Shown: positions 1-8,705 of the stretch, in pieces
Numbering within the stretch: the stretch's first letter is position 1
Layout: each line of letters opens with the position of its first letter
From: JACKAQ01 sp020634975 [NCBI: Calditrichia bacterium]
Lineage (GTDB): Bacteria > Calditrichota > Calditrichia > RBG-13-44-9
Assembly (NCBI GenBank): GCA_020634975.1
Contig: JACKAQ010000003.1
Location: forward strand, 1 to 64,000
DNA length: 64,000 nt
Direction: 5' to 3'
Made by a program: the position numbers and the translations under genes
Notes under the pieces: model-generated
What the model was told of the DNA's origin: nothing
What the model saw: the letters and a program-made list of their open reading frames with translations, nothing else
Databases searched by the model: none

Positions 1-345
1 GAAAAGGGCGGAGCCAAACAACTGAATTGAATAGCATATTACCCAATCGCCTTTCAGGAGAGGGGGATTAAGGGGGTGAAGTCTGACAATCAGGGGTGTA
101 TTAAAACAATCACATATTCATCTAAAACATCCCAATTTCATTTACGGATCAACATGTTTTAATCTATCGAAGCGACAAACAAAACCCCTCCCTCGCAAAC
201 CACACAATAATACGACTTGCAAGGAAAAAATTAATTCTTCACTTTCTCGGAAAATATCATATTAAATTGATCCGTTTTGCGTCTTCACTGACAGGACGCA
301 AACAACTTCTTGCGTGTGGATAATTAAGAAAGGAGAAAAATTATC
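1..345. other. intergenic region upstream of lipoprotein gene
   Basis: No convincing gene. Around 48-83 is a G-rich stretch (CCTTTCAGGAGAGGGGGATT followed by AAGGGGGTGAAG) that resembles a widespread intergenic repeat remnant in many genomes; this is recognition by eye only. The rest is AT-rich leader DNA for the gene starting at 346, with a hairpin at 276-302. Confidence 0.5.
276..302 (+). promoter_or_regulatory. 5' leader hairpin
   Basis: Perfect 8-bp inverted repeat TTTGCGTC / GACGCAAA with an 11-nt loop, 44 bases before the start codon of the lipoprotein gene. There is no following T-run, so it is not a typical terminator. It could stabilise the mRNA leader or be an operator; function unknown. 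Confidence 0.4.
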
Positions 346-978
346 ATGAAGCGCAATATTTTGATGACTGGATTGTGTGCCGTGTTAATGCTGGTTGTAC
401 TGGGTGCTTGTTCAAAAGTTCCTCAAGAACAATTGACCGCAACGCAAACAGCCATCGAAGCGGCAAAGCAGGCTGAAGTACAGCGATATATGCCTGAAGA
501 TTTCAACGCTGTAATGGATAGCATGAATAGTGCAATGGCAGAAATTGAGGCTCAAAACGCCAAATTTTTCATGTCTCGCAGCTACGAAAAAGCGAACCGC
601 CAATTGAGCCAAGCCATGGAAATGGCTAATAACATGACTCAGGAAACGGAAACCATGAAAGCGCGCTTTCAATCGGATGTGGCAGAATTAACGGATTTCC
701 TCAAAACCGAGATTCAGGAAACCCGCGACTTAATTGCTCAGGCGCCAAAAGGCAAGGAAGGAAAAGCGGCACTGCAGGCAATGGAAGCGGAACTGGTCGA
801 TTTGGAAAATTCATTAATCCAGGTTACAACGCTGGTTGATTCAGGTGATTTTCTTGCGGCTTACGATAAATTGACTGCAGGAAAACAAAAAGTGCTCGAA
901 ATCCAGAATGAGTTGAATGTGGCTATCGCCAAACACAGTGGTAGTGGCAAAGTAAACCGGAATGCATCGCTGAATTAA
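346..978 (+). CDS. DUF4398-like envelope lipoprotein
   Basis: A 210-residue predicted lipoprotein. Residues 1-21 form a lipoprotein signal ending in the lipobox LGAC, so the mature protein would start at Cys22 and be lipid-anchored, probably in the outer membrane. The rest is almost entirely charged, Ala/Gln/Glu-rich helix (about residues 25-195), consistent with a long coiled coil. The pattern resembles DUF4398-type lipoproteins, which are often near peptidoglycan or OmpA-like genes, but I cannot confirm the family. The start at 346 is supported by an AAGGAG Shine-Dalgarno 8 bases upstream, and a strong terminator follows at 1028-1064, so the gene is probably transcribed alone. Its neighbours downstream are L,D-transpeptidase genes, which fits a role in envelope or cell-wall architecture (inference). 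Confidence 0.8.
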   Translation: MKRNILMTGLCAVLMLVVLGACSKVPQEQLTATQTAIEAAKQAEVQRYMPEDFNAVMDSMNSAMAEIEAQNAKFFMSRSYEKANRQLSQAMEMANNMTQETETMKARFQSDVAELTDFLKTEIQETRDLIAQAPKGKEGKAALQAMEAELVDLENSLIQVTTLVDSGDFLAAYDKLTAGKQKVLEIQNELNVAIAKHSGSGKVNRNASLN

Positions 979-1027
979 GGGAAGCACCTAAAGCTAAACA
1001 TAAAAGAACTTTGACACTTGTTTTATT

Positions 1028-1064
1028 AAGCTCCGGTCCGCGAATTGCGGCCGGGGCTTTTTTT
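1028..1064 (+). terminator. rho-independent terminator after lipoprotein gene
   Basis: GC-rich hairpin with arms AAGCTCCGGTCCGC and GCGGCCGGGGCTT around a GAATT loop, followed by a run of seven T. It lies 50 bases after the stop codon at 978. Confidence 0.85.
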
Positions 1065-1116
1065 CTGGACAAATCATTTTTTCGACTATCAAATATTATG
1101 AATATATGTTGGTCAA

Positions 1117-2251
1117 ATGGTCAAACTGAAAACAGGCAATTGGATGTGGTTTTGGATGATCGGCGGAAGCGTAGCCATTTCCCTAGGCATGATATTTCTG
1201 CAGATTCCGGCAACTGCTCTGCCAGTTACGGCGGTTAACCAGTATCAGGCTGCGATGCGCGTTGCCGGGATTTTCAGGCACATCAATATGCACCTGATGA
1301 ATTGCAGATGGCCGAATCCGAATGGCAAAAGCGATGGAGCTTTGGAAACTGGAAAATCAAAAATGGTTCTGGCAACGGGATTATTCAAGCGTGATTCAAA
1401 CGCTGTCCACTGCCGCGACGCATGCTGAAATCGCCGGAAAAAGCAGCATACATCGCAAACAATCCATTATAGAAACGGTTAACAAACAATTGTCACGGAT
1501 TTCCCTAAAAACCCGGTTTTTTGAAAAACAGTATGGCAATCTGCCATTAAGCAGGCAAATCAAAAAAAATCTGGGTCAAAGCGGGTTACTGCTTAACGAA
1601 GCAACATCAGCCATTGACCGGGGTGAAAACACCGTTGCCCAATCCCGGCTGGTTAAAAGCGAGGCTTTCATTGATCAGTCCATAACGGCATTGGAAAAAC
1701 AATTAACCGGATATTTCGCAGGTCTTGCACAATGGCAAGTGTGGGTTAAAGACGCCATAAACCAGTCTAAACGCAATCGAGAGAATGTAATCATTATTGA
1801 CAAAATGGCGCTGACGTGCAACATCTACAATGCCGGAAAATTGGTGTTTACTGCTCCGATTGAAATGGGACCCAACTGGATGGGTGATAAAATTCAGCGC
1901 GGAGACCGGAAAACACCTGAAGGCATTTATAGCATTAGCGACAAAAATCCGGGTCTCAAACAAGATATTACAAAGCATTGCTAATCAATTATCCGAACGA
2001 ATTAGATCGCCGGAGATTTAATGCGGCAAAATCGACCGGGGATTTGTCACAAAAAGCGCAGATCGGCGGACTCATCGAAGTTCATGGGGACGGTGGCAAA
2101 GGGTTCCATTGGACAGACGGATGCATCGCCCTGACAAACACCGATATGGATCAGGTGTTTCAAAAAGCCTGGTCGGATGAGAATCGTTATTGTCGGTTCG
2201 CTTAAACCGATGAGCGCGTATTTCTCTAAAATTAATCTGTCTGTAAATTGA
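1117..2251 (+). pseudogene. L,D-transpeptidase (YkuD family) with four frameshifts
   Basis: Conceptual translation across frames gives one L,D-transpeptidase of about 375 residues: an N-terminal membrane anchor (1117-1200), a helical region (APDELQMAESEWQK then AMELWKLENQKWFWQRDY), and a YkuD catalytic domain with YYKALLINYPN, IEVHGDGGKG and WTDGCIALTN, whose Cys is the expected nucleophile, then RIVIVGSL. The reading frame breaks four times: about 1271-1275 (TTTT), 1327-1331 (AAAA) and 1951-1956 (GGG), each as if one base were missing, and about 2162-2170 (AAAAA), as if one were added. L,D-transpeptidases make 3-3 peptidoglycan cross-links or attach proteins. The intact paralogue directly downstream may supply the function. 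All breaks are at homopolymers, so sequencing error is a real alternative to decay. Start at ATG 1117 is tentative. Confidence 0.75.
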
Positions 2252-2288
2252 AAATTTGCACCATCGGAACAATGAAAATAGTAAAAAC

Positions 2289-3026
2289 ATGTTAGAAAAT
2301 ATCAGTCCGGTTGATCCGGAAAACCCATTACCGATACCCATCGAATCCCGTTCAGCTAATCCCATTCGAATTGGAAAAATGATGCTTTACGGCACCGGAT
2401 GCGGCATTTGTTTGCTAATAATACTCATCGCATTTGCTTACCCATTACGGGAAATGTTGTTTTATTTAAGCCCCACCCAGCCCCTTACAGGTCCCGTTTC
2501 GGATGAAAACAGCATTCGCAAAGAAATTGTTGCCATACAAAAACGCATTGCTGTATTCGAAAAAAGAATACAACGATTAACGCCGAATAGGCCGTATCTG
2601 ATTGTCAATACAATGGACAATTACTTTTATCTGAAAAAAGGCAGTGAAACCATTCGTGAAGGGCTTTGCTCGACCGGTAGTTACATTCTGCTAAAAAGCC
2701 ACGACCAACGGGAATGGATTTTCAAAACACCTCGCGGCATGTTTCAGGTACAAAACAAATTAACGTCGCCCATTTGGCGAATGCCGGACTGGGCGTTTAT
2801 TGAAGACGGTAAGCCTGTTCCACCGCCAAATGCCGCGGAACGGTTTGCCCGGGGTGTGCTGGGTGATTATGCGCTGTCAATCGGGCATGGCTACCTGATT
2901 CACGGGACGTTATATAAACGCTTTTTAGGCTTGCCGGTAACTCACGGATGCGTTCGGCTTAATGATGAGGACTTATACAGTGTATACCGTAATTTACAAC
3001 CGGGTTCAAAAGTGTTTATCTACTAA
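2289..3026 (+). CDS. membrane-anchored L,D-transpeptidase (YkuD)
   Basis: Predicted inner-membrane-anchored L,D-transpeptidase of 245 residues that would act on peptidoglycan stem peptides in the periplasm. A transmembrane segment (YGTGCGICLLIILIAFAYPL) lies near residues 36-55, then a short coiled coil (KEIVAIQKRIAVFEKRIQRL), then a YkuD domain covering the C-terminal 145 residues. The catalytic signature is complete: IHGTLY with the conserved His, and VTHGCVRLN with the Cys nucleophile. The frame is open from a TTG at 2256, but ATG 2289 is preferred because the earlier codons are not conserved-looking; neither has a strong Shine-Dalgarno. It follows the broken paralogue by about 40 bases and overlaps the open frame of the next gene, suggesting one transcription unit. 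Confidence 0.85.
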   Translation: MLENISPVDPENPLPIPIESRSANPIRIGKMMLYGTGCGICLLIILIAFAYPLREMLFYLSPTQPLTGPVSDENSIRKEIVAIQKRIAVFEKRIQRLTPNRPYLIVNTMDNYFYLKKGSETIREGLCSTGSYILLKSHDQREWIFKTPRGMFQVQNKLTSPIWRMPDWAFIEDGKPVPPPNAAERFARGVLGDYALSIGHGYLIHGTLYKRFLGLPVTHGCVRLNDEDLYSVYRNLQPGSKVFIY

Positions 3027-3063
3027 ACACACTTTTTTTCGAAACAGGTTCCCGGACAATCGT

Positions 3064-3870
3064 TTGAAAATTGCTTTTTTAGTGCCACTGTTGGTACCCG
3101 TTTTCGTCGGGTTCATTTGGGTAATCCTGTTGCCTTTCGTATATCCGGCACATGGTTTTTTTCAATCTGAAAACCCGTCAGCGCAAACCCACGTACTGCA
3201 GCAAAACACTGGTAATCCGTCTGAAACGGTTATCGATCATCAGATCCTGCGACAACTAAAGGAGTTAACGCATAAGGAAGCCTTTTGGAACGCGCGGATG
3301 AAATTATCCGGAAATGACTCCATTTCACTGTGTATCGATTTACAAAATAACCGGCTATGGCTGGAGGTTCTTGGTGTGAAGTTGCGGGAATCAGAAATAA
3401 AGGAAGCGGAAATTGATAATAATTTCCCTTACATCAGCCAAAATAGCGCATTTATGCAATGGCTCGCCAACCCATTTATATTACAACAGTCCTGTTCCAC
3501 AACAGAAAAAACACCGGTAATCATCAAAAAAGCGCCAAAAGATACCATAGAAGCAAACCTGAACGATACCCAGCCGGTCGCTCCGGAAAAAGATGATGTT
3601 TTTTATCAATTGGAATTTTCCGGGAATTTGTATATCCGGATCAGCCAATCTCAACCGGCATCATTTTACGGAAACATTGAGCATTGCTTATTTACATTGT
3701 CTCAGGTATTTTCCGAATCGCTACGAACGGTTGGAGCAGTATTGCGATTGGAAATACCCATGCATCCATTGAAGATACATCTTGTTCTCGACAGAGAAGA
3801 AGCGAGAGCCATTTATCGCGCGCTCCCGGATAATGCTGCACTGGCAATCCAGTTTCCAGTTTACCAATAA
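3064..3870 (+). CDS. membrane-anchored protein of unknown function in L,D-transpeptidase cluster
   Basis: Not recognised. The frame is open from 2962, but that start would overlap the preceding gene by 65 bases. A TTG at 3064 directly precedes a strong transmembrane segment (IAFLVPLLVPVFVGFIWVIL), so I place the start there (268 residues, type II membrane topology). The rest is predicted periplasmic and mixed alpha/beta, with LCIDLQNNRLWLEVLGVKLR (a phrase also typical of proteins that accompany YkuD genes) and a C-terminal beta-rich part ending near AALAIQFPVYQ. No catalytic motif is visible. Position immediately after two L,D-transpeptidase genes suggests a partner in the same cell-wall process; this is inference. 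The gene is convergent with the histidine kinase gene at 4002-6488. Confidence 0.6.
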   Translation: MKIAFLVPLLVPVFVGFIWVILLPFVYPAHGFFQSENPSAQTHVLQQNTGNPSETVIDHQILRQLKELTHKEAFWNARMKLSGNDSISLCIDLQNNRLWLEVLGVKLRESEIKEAEIDNNFPYISQNSAFMQWLANPFILQQSCSTTEKTPVIIKKAPKDTIEANLNDTQPVAPEKDDVFYQLEFSGNLYIRISQSQPASFYGNIEHCLFTLSQVFSESLRTVGAVLRLEIPMHPLKIHLVLDREEARAIYRALPDNAALAIQFPVYQ

Positions 3871-4001
3871 AAGGAACCGATTTGCGGCGGGACAATGCCG
3901 AAGCATCTGAATTTTGTATGATCTATCAAAAAGTAATACTACATCAGCACCAACAAATGGGTATTGTGGTAGGTTAAGTGACTTAATATGCCCTATCTGG
4001 G

Positions 4002-6488
4002 TCAGGTAACCTGAGAGCCATCCGACTCAGATTGCATAACAATTTTATGCTGGAACTCATCAAACTTGAACGGTTTGCTCAAATAATCATTCATTCCGGC
4101 GTTCAAACATTTTTCCCGGTCGCCCTCAAGAGCGTTGGCTGTCAAAGCAACAATTCTCAGGGAATCAAAAGCGGTATCATTTCGGATTTGACGCGTCGCT
4201 TCAATGCCATCCATTTCCGGCATCTGAACATCCATTAACACCAGATCGTATTGTTGCCGCTGTATAGCTTCCAATACTTCCAGTCCGTTGCTCACCAGAT
4301 CTGCATTGTATCCCATTTTTGACAGGATTCTCAGAATCAGTTTTTGATTAATTTGATTGTCTTCCGCAACCAGAATTTTTAATGGATACTTCTCAAATAA
4401 ATGGGTATCAAGCGTTACGGGTTGTATACTTTTTTTGCGGATGATCGATTTCTTCCTGCTCAACATAAGCTTCAACGCAGTATACAACCTGTCCATCTTA
4501 ATAGGTTTTTGAACAAATTCGGTGTTGGCATTGTCCAGAAAACGGGAAATTTCCGAAGATATATCCAGTGAACTCAATAATATAGTAGGAATGGATCGTT
4601 TACTATATTGCCATATCTGTTCTGTTAATGTGACACCATCAACGTCTGGCATCTGGTAATCCATCAGGATAATATCAAAATGCTGTCCGGATTCAACAAT
4701 TGCCATTGCTGCTGTATTATCGCTTGCGATATGGGGTACAAGTTGCCACTTGTTGCATTGCATGGCAAGTATACGGCAATTGGTCTGGTTATCATCCACA
4801 ATCAAAACCTGTTTGCCTTTAATTACGTCCGGAATGTGAATGTCTTCCGGTTGATGCTGAGATACCACCGTCATCTGAACGCTAAAAGTAAAGACAGAAC
4901 CGATACCCGGTGTACTCTTAACACCGATATTTCCGCCCATTAGCTGAACCAATTTGGAGCAAATTGCCAACCCCAAACCGCTGCCACCAAAACGCCTGTT
5001 AATCGATGAATCTGCTTGCGCAAAGGCATCAAAAATTTTGGTAATCTGACTGTCGGTTATGCCAATTCCCGTATCCTTGATAGAAAACTCAAGTGTTGCA
5101 ATATTGTTGTCTATTTCAACTCGTGAGATGGATATCAGGATTTCACCTTCTGCGGTAAACTTGATGGCGTTACCGACAAGATTAAACAAAACCTGCCGGA
5201 GACGGGTGGCATCGCCACGCAAGATTGCAGGCACATCGGATTCGATGATATTTAACAAATCAAGGTTTTTGTTCTTTATCGACGGAGCCAACAGGTCTAT
5301 CACTTCATCAACCATACCTTTAAGATTAAAATCGTGTTCCTCAAGTCTCAGTTTGCCTGAGTCTATCTTGGAGAAATCCAGAATATCATTTATTATGGAC
5401 AGCAGGGTTTCCCCACTAACACGTATGGTTTCTACACATTCCTTTTGCTCACAGTCCAAGGGCGTTTCAGAAAGCAGGCTGGTCATGCCGATGACCCCAT
5501 TCATCGGGGTTCGGATTTCATGACTCATCGTTGCCAGAAAATCGGTTTTTGCCTTTATTGCAATTTCTGCATTGTCACGGGCTTCCCGTAAATCATTTAC
5601 CATTGCGTTAAACGAAGACGCCAACATGCCAAATTCATCTTGTGAATCAATACTTACTTTGGCATTCAAATTCCCGTTCCCGACATCGGAAAAGGCCTCG
5701 GTCAGTTTGTTGATCGGTTTGGATATACTTGTTGCAAAGAAATACCCCAAAAGCACAGACAAAACCGCCCCGATCAAAATGGTAAGCCAGTTCATCAAAA
5801 ATGCTGTTTCGGTTGACTGATTCGCTCGAATTTCGCCCTGGGTGAGCAGCCGGTTTTCGTAGTTTATGGCATTGTTGATAGATTCAAGGATATCTTCCTC
5901 AATTTCCTCGATTTCTTCTTTGATCGCTAAAACCTCGTCCCCTGAGAGAAGAAATATTTGTGGGTTAATTTTCCGGGAGATGGTACTTCTCAATGAGTCA
6001 ATATGCAGGTTTATACCGGTTATGTGCAAAACCTGGGTTTCGTTTTCAGCATTTGACCGGTATAATGCCAGTAAAGTATCCAACTCTCCTGCGGTTTCCT
6101 GATATTCCGCAATTTCTTCTATCAGCATTTCCCGGGCAGAAGCTTCATCTTCATCACTCTCATCAATGTCTTCATTCAAAGCTTCCGGTGCAAAATCCAT
6201 ATAAAACAAACTTATGTCTGAAGAGCGTTGTTCATCAAGCCATTCACTTAAAACGGCATCATCCTGGCTTTTCTCAATTATCAGAATACCACTGATAACC
6301 GATTCCATCATTCGCATGCAATGGCTTTCAATATCATTAAGCAACATAACACGCGGCATTAGTTTGTTGGAAATCCGGTTTAAATTACCAATCACCTCTT
6401 CCCGGAAAATATGATTGTTAACACTGATTAAAATGTTAATAACTGTAAATACCAGAAATGCGATAACCAGCTTTTTTTTAAGATTCAT
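4002..6488 (-). CDS. hybrid sensor histidine kinase with two receiver domains (BarA-like layout)
   Basis: An 828-residue inner-membrane signalling protein. Domains in order: transmembrane segment 8-24; helical, acidic sensory region about 30-225; second transmembrane segment 231-253; HAMP about 250-303; HisKA with phospho-acceptor His323 in MSHEIRTPMN; HATPase with N box near Asn440, G1 DTGIGI (472-477) and G2 GGSGLGLA (501-508); receiver 1 with phospho-acceptor Asp610 (LMDYQMPDVDG); receiver 2 with Asp753 (LMDVQMPEMDG) and a conserved Lys near 806. All catalytic residues appear intact. There is no HPt domain, so phosphate must pass to a separate HPt protein or the second receiver acts as output. 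It lies 21 bases downstream of an outer-membrane protein gene on the same strand and is probably co-transcribed with it. The sensory region contains a very acidic segment (EDIDESDEDEASARE) of unknown meaning. Confidence 0.93.
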   Translation of the reverse strand: MNLKKKLVIAFLVFTVINILISVNNHIFREEVIGNLNRISNKLMPRVMLLNDIESHCMRMMESVISGILIIEKSQDDAVLSEWLDEQRSSDISLFYMDFAPEALNEDIDESDEDEASAREMLIEEIAEYQETAGELDTLLALYRSNAENETQVLHITGINLHIDSLRSTISRKINPQIFLLSGDEVLAIKEEIEEIEEDILESINNAINYENRLLTQGEIRANQSTETAFLMNWLTILIGAVLSVLLGYFFATSISKPINKLTEAFSDVGNGNLNAKVSIDSQDEFGMLASSFNAMVNDLREARDNAEIAIKAKTDFLATMSHEIRTPMNGVIGMTSLLSETPLDCEQKECVETIRVSGETLLSIINDILDFSKIDSGKLRLEEHDFNLKGMVDEVIDLLAPSIKNKNLDLLNIIESDVPAILRGDATRLRQVLFNLVGNAIKFTAEGEILISISRVEIDNNIATLEFSIKDTGIGITDSQITKIFDAFAQADSSINRRFGGSGLGLAICSKLVQLMGGNIGVKSTPGIGSVFTFSVQMTVVSQHQPEDIHIPDVIKGKQVLIVDDNQTNCRILAMQCNKWQLVPHIASDNTAAMAIVESGQHFDIILMDYQMPDVDGVTLTEQIWQYSKRSIPTILLSSLDISSEISRFLDNANTEFVQKPIKMDRLYTALKLMLSRKKSIIRKKSIQPVTLDTHLFEKYPLKILVAEDNQINQKLILRILSKMGYNADLVSNGLEVLEAIQRQQYDLVLMDVQMPEMDGIEATRQIRNDTAFDSLRIVALTANALEGDREKCLNAGMNDYLSKPFKFDEFQHKIVMQSESDGSQVT

Positions 6489-6509
6489 ATCTTACAATAC
6501 TCCAAAAAT

Positions 6510-7289
6510 TCAATCCGGTGTTTCATCACCATTTAGTGAAAATTCTATAGAAAATTGGGCAATGATACGGTATGTATCCGCAGGAGATGACACACCGATG
6601 GGTATAGCAAATCCAAATTCATACGAACCATAAGTGCTAATGATACCCGGTGTAACATATATTTCTGCAATTTCATCCGCTGTTATCCAGTTCAGTTCTG
6701 TCGAAACACAAAATGTTCTGAACGGATAAATTATCCCGCTATTCATAAATATACCGGGCGCATCATCCGTTTCTGATGTTAGGGATATTTCACCGCCAAC
6801 TTGCGTAAATATATGCGCATCATTTAGCCAGTTTAAATCCATTGCTGCAATAACATAGGGTTCAACTGCCGGATCATCTTCATTAATGCCATCAGTTCCG
6901 CCGGTCGGCAGTTGCAAATCCAACCCAACCGCCGACTGTATGTTGCGATGCCCCGGACTCAAGAAGCGCCATTTTGTTCCAATTTCAACATCACCGGGTC
7001 CGGATATATTTCCGGATAAGCTATTTTCTTGATGGACATATCCCATCCAGGAAAACTCAATCTGCCAACTGTCTGAGAGGCCATATTCAATCGCAACCGG
7101 TGAGCTGAGCAGGTTTACCGGTCTGCTATTCTGTAGGTTAGGAGAGATGGTAAATTGTAATTCACCGCTTTCCTGCGGATAAACCAATTCGGATTGAAAC
7201 ACATCCTGGATTAATTGCTCCGGATGTGTTTGGGCAAACAGAAATGTGGAGCAGCATAAAAGCAAATAGTGTAACGTTCGATATAACAT
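6510..7289 (-). CDS. outer-membrane beta-barrel protein (phenol MetA-pathway/transporter-like)
   Basis: A 259-residue predicted exported protein. The start is placed at ATG 7289, which has AGGG six bases upstream; it is followed by a signal peptide (MLYRTLHYLLLCCSTFLFAQ-like). The mature part has regular alternating beta strands such as GDVEIGTKWRFL, VGLDLQLPTGG, EPYVIAAMDLNWL and EFGFAIPIGV, a pattern common in small beta-barrels of the MetA-pathway-of-phenol-degradation family, whose exact role is unknown. The 21-base gap to the hybrid histidine kinase suggests an operon; the barrel might feed or report an envelope signal to the kinase (inference). A frame extending upstream to 7376 exists but lacks a ribosome site. 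Confidence 0.7.
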   Translation of the reverse strand: MLYRTLHYLLLCCSTFLFAQTHPEQLIQDVFQSELVYPQESGELQFTISPNLQNSRPVNLLSSPVAIEYGLSDSWQIEFSWMGYVHQENSLSGNISGPGDVEIGTKWRFLSPGHRNIQSAVGLDLQLPTGGTDGINEDDPAVEPYVIAAMDLNWLNDAHIFTQVGGEISLTSETDDAPGIFMNSGIIYPFRTFCVSTELNWITADEIAEIYVTPGIISTYGSYEFGFAIPIGVSSPADTYRIIAQFSIEFSLNGDETPD

Positions 7290-8150
7290 ATTCATCCCTG
7301 AATAAGGTAAAATAAAATTATGCTGTTTATTAATACAATAGCCGGAAAGCATCCGGTTATTTAGGAAAATCTGCAAAAAAACTGCAAACTGTTATTGGGT
7401 GTAATTATCGAATCAAAATATTCGTACTTTAGCGAAAATGATGTAAGGTAAACAGCGGTATTATGGACATTCCCGCAATTTTTAAGCGGAATCCATAAAT
7501 CTTGAGCGAGTGGATACCTGATATAAGCATTTTGACATGACAAACCCGCTGGAATTTACCTATTGCATAAACTATTGATACGTGAAAAAACACAAGAAAA
7601 GCGATCCTGACGAAATTCTCTATCATTTTTAACCGCAAATTTTTGCAAATTTACACGAATGAATCATCAACAATCCCCGAAAATTTGTTTCAATTGCGGT
7701 TTAAACAAAAAAGCGCCTTGTTTTATCAACAAACCGTATTCCCAACTCAATTCACGGATAAATAAACCGGACATTTCTACCCCCTCGAAAAGACAAAAAA
7801 CCACCACTTGCACCAGACAAAAAGTTACTGTAACTTAAACCAGTACTTGGAAACATTAAAAAATACCATCATACAAAACCAATTCAATTAAAAAGATGTT
7901 AAGCATAAACTGTAATTGGCACAGTGACACATAGAATCAGGAAGAAATATTACAGCAACCTTTTCTTATTACATCATCATTTAAGATTTTTACAAAACAC
8001 CTTTGTGTCCTTCTGTGCTTCTGAGGCTAAAACGCGTAACTCAGTTATATAATTTAGATGAAAGCTGTGATAATTTCCATATTCCTAAAATAGAACTGTG
8101 CAGACGCTTATTAATCAAGACCGGTGAAACGACAGAAAGCGGTAAAAGCT
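7290..8150. other. AT-rich divergent intergenic region with decayed repeats
   Basis: About 860 bases between divergent genes with no convincing coding capacity. It holds one copy of a roughly 78-bp repeat (7464-7540). Segments near 7628-7662 (AACCGCAAATTTTTGCAAAT) and 7990-8030 (CCTTTGTGTCCTTCTGTGCT) resemble ends of widespread intergenic repeats, by eye only. Promoters for both flanking genes must lie here but no clear sigma-70 site was fixed. Confidence 0.5.
7464..7540 (+). repeat. dispersed 78-bp intergenic repeat, copy 1
   Basis: Shares ACATTCCCGCAATTTTTAAG, CGGAATCCATAAATCTTGAG and a GACATGAC end with copies at 8545-8622 and 10410-10487. The element starts with a form of GTCATTCC and ends with GGCATGAC, imperfect inverted ends, as in small palindromic repeats. 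Confidence 0.75.
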
Positions 8151-8384
8151 ATGACTGAAATGATTGAACGTATCGTCAAAATGCTGGTGGACAATCCGGA
8201 AGAAGTAGCCATAAAAGAAGTTGTTGGCAACAATGTCAGGATTTATGAATTGAAAGTAGCCAAATCCGATTTTGGGAAAGTAATCGGCAAACACGGTCAA
8301 ACAATCGGCGCCATCCGGATATTGCTAACTGCAGCATCCGCGGCAAAAGACCGCCACCGCTGTATACTTGAAATTATTGAATAA
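8151..8384 (+). CDS. khpA: KH-domain RNA-binding protein KhpA
   Basis: Predicted small single-domain KH protein (77 residues from ATG 8151), the normal length for the KhpA/UPF0109 family. The GXXG RNA-binding loop is present as GKHG in FGKVIGKHGQTIGAIR, with the usual LVDNPEEVAIKEV lead-in. KhpA binds RNA in the cytoplasm, usually with KhpB, and affects cell division and translation in other bacteria. The frame is open from a GTG at 8124, giving 86 residues, but the family normally begins near the MTEMIERIVKML segment, so 8151 is preferred; the ribosome site is weak for both. It is unusual that it is not beside rpsP, rimM or trmD, its common neighbours. Confidence 0.9.
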   Translation: MTEMIERIVKMLVDNPEEVAIKEVVGNNVRIYELKVAKSDFGKVIGKHGQTIGAIRILLTAASAAKDRHRCILEIIE

Positions 8385-8544
8385 CAAACCAGAAAAACAA
8401 CTGTAGCCGGGTCCTTCCCCAATAAAAGCCCCCCTAAATTATTTTAAATAAGCCCGGCTGCAGTATTATTTTAGGTAGTAGTCAGAAATGTCCGGTTTCA
8501 AATTTGCGTAGCGCCAAAACAAACTCAATTCTGCACGCAGGGCA

Positions 8545-8622
8545 TGTCATTCCAGCAATCTTAAAGCGGTAATCCATAAATCTTGAGCAAGTGGTTGCCT
8601 GATAAAAGCCTTCAAAAAATGC
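8545..8622 (+). repeat. dispersed 78-bp intergenic repeat, copy 2
   Basis: Contains GTCATTCCAGCAATCTTAAA, then AATCCATAAATCTTGAGCAA and GTGGTTGCCTGATAAAAGCC, nearly the same as copy 1 at 7464-7540, with a less conserved right end. Confidence 0.75.
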
Positions 8623-8635
8623 CAACCTGAACCAC

Positions 8636-8677
8636 AAAAAAAAGCCCCGAACAAATGCTTTCACCTGTTCGGGGCTT
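8636..8677 (-). terminator. rho-independent terminator of the sorting-domain gene
   Basis: Perfect 12-bp inverted repeat AAGCCCCGAACA / TGTTCGGGGCTT with a 12-base loop. On the minus strand it is followed by a run of T, placing it about 30 bases after the stop of the gene at 8706-9836. Confidence 0.9.
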
Positions 8678-8705
8678 GATAAATGTATTGCTTAACCAAA
8701 CGTTA

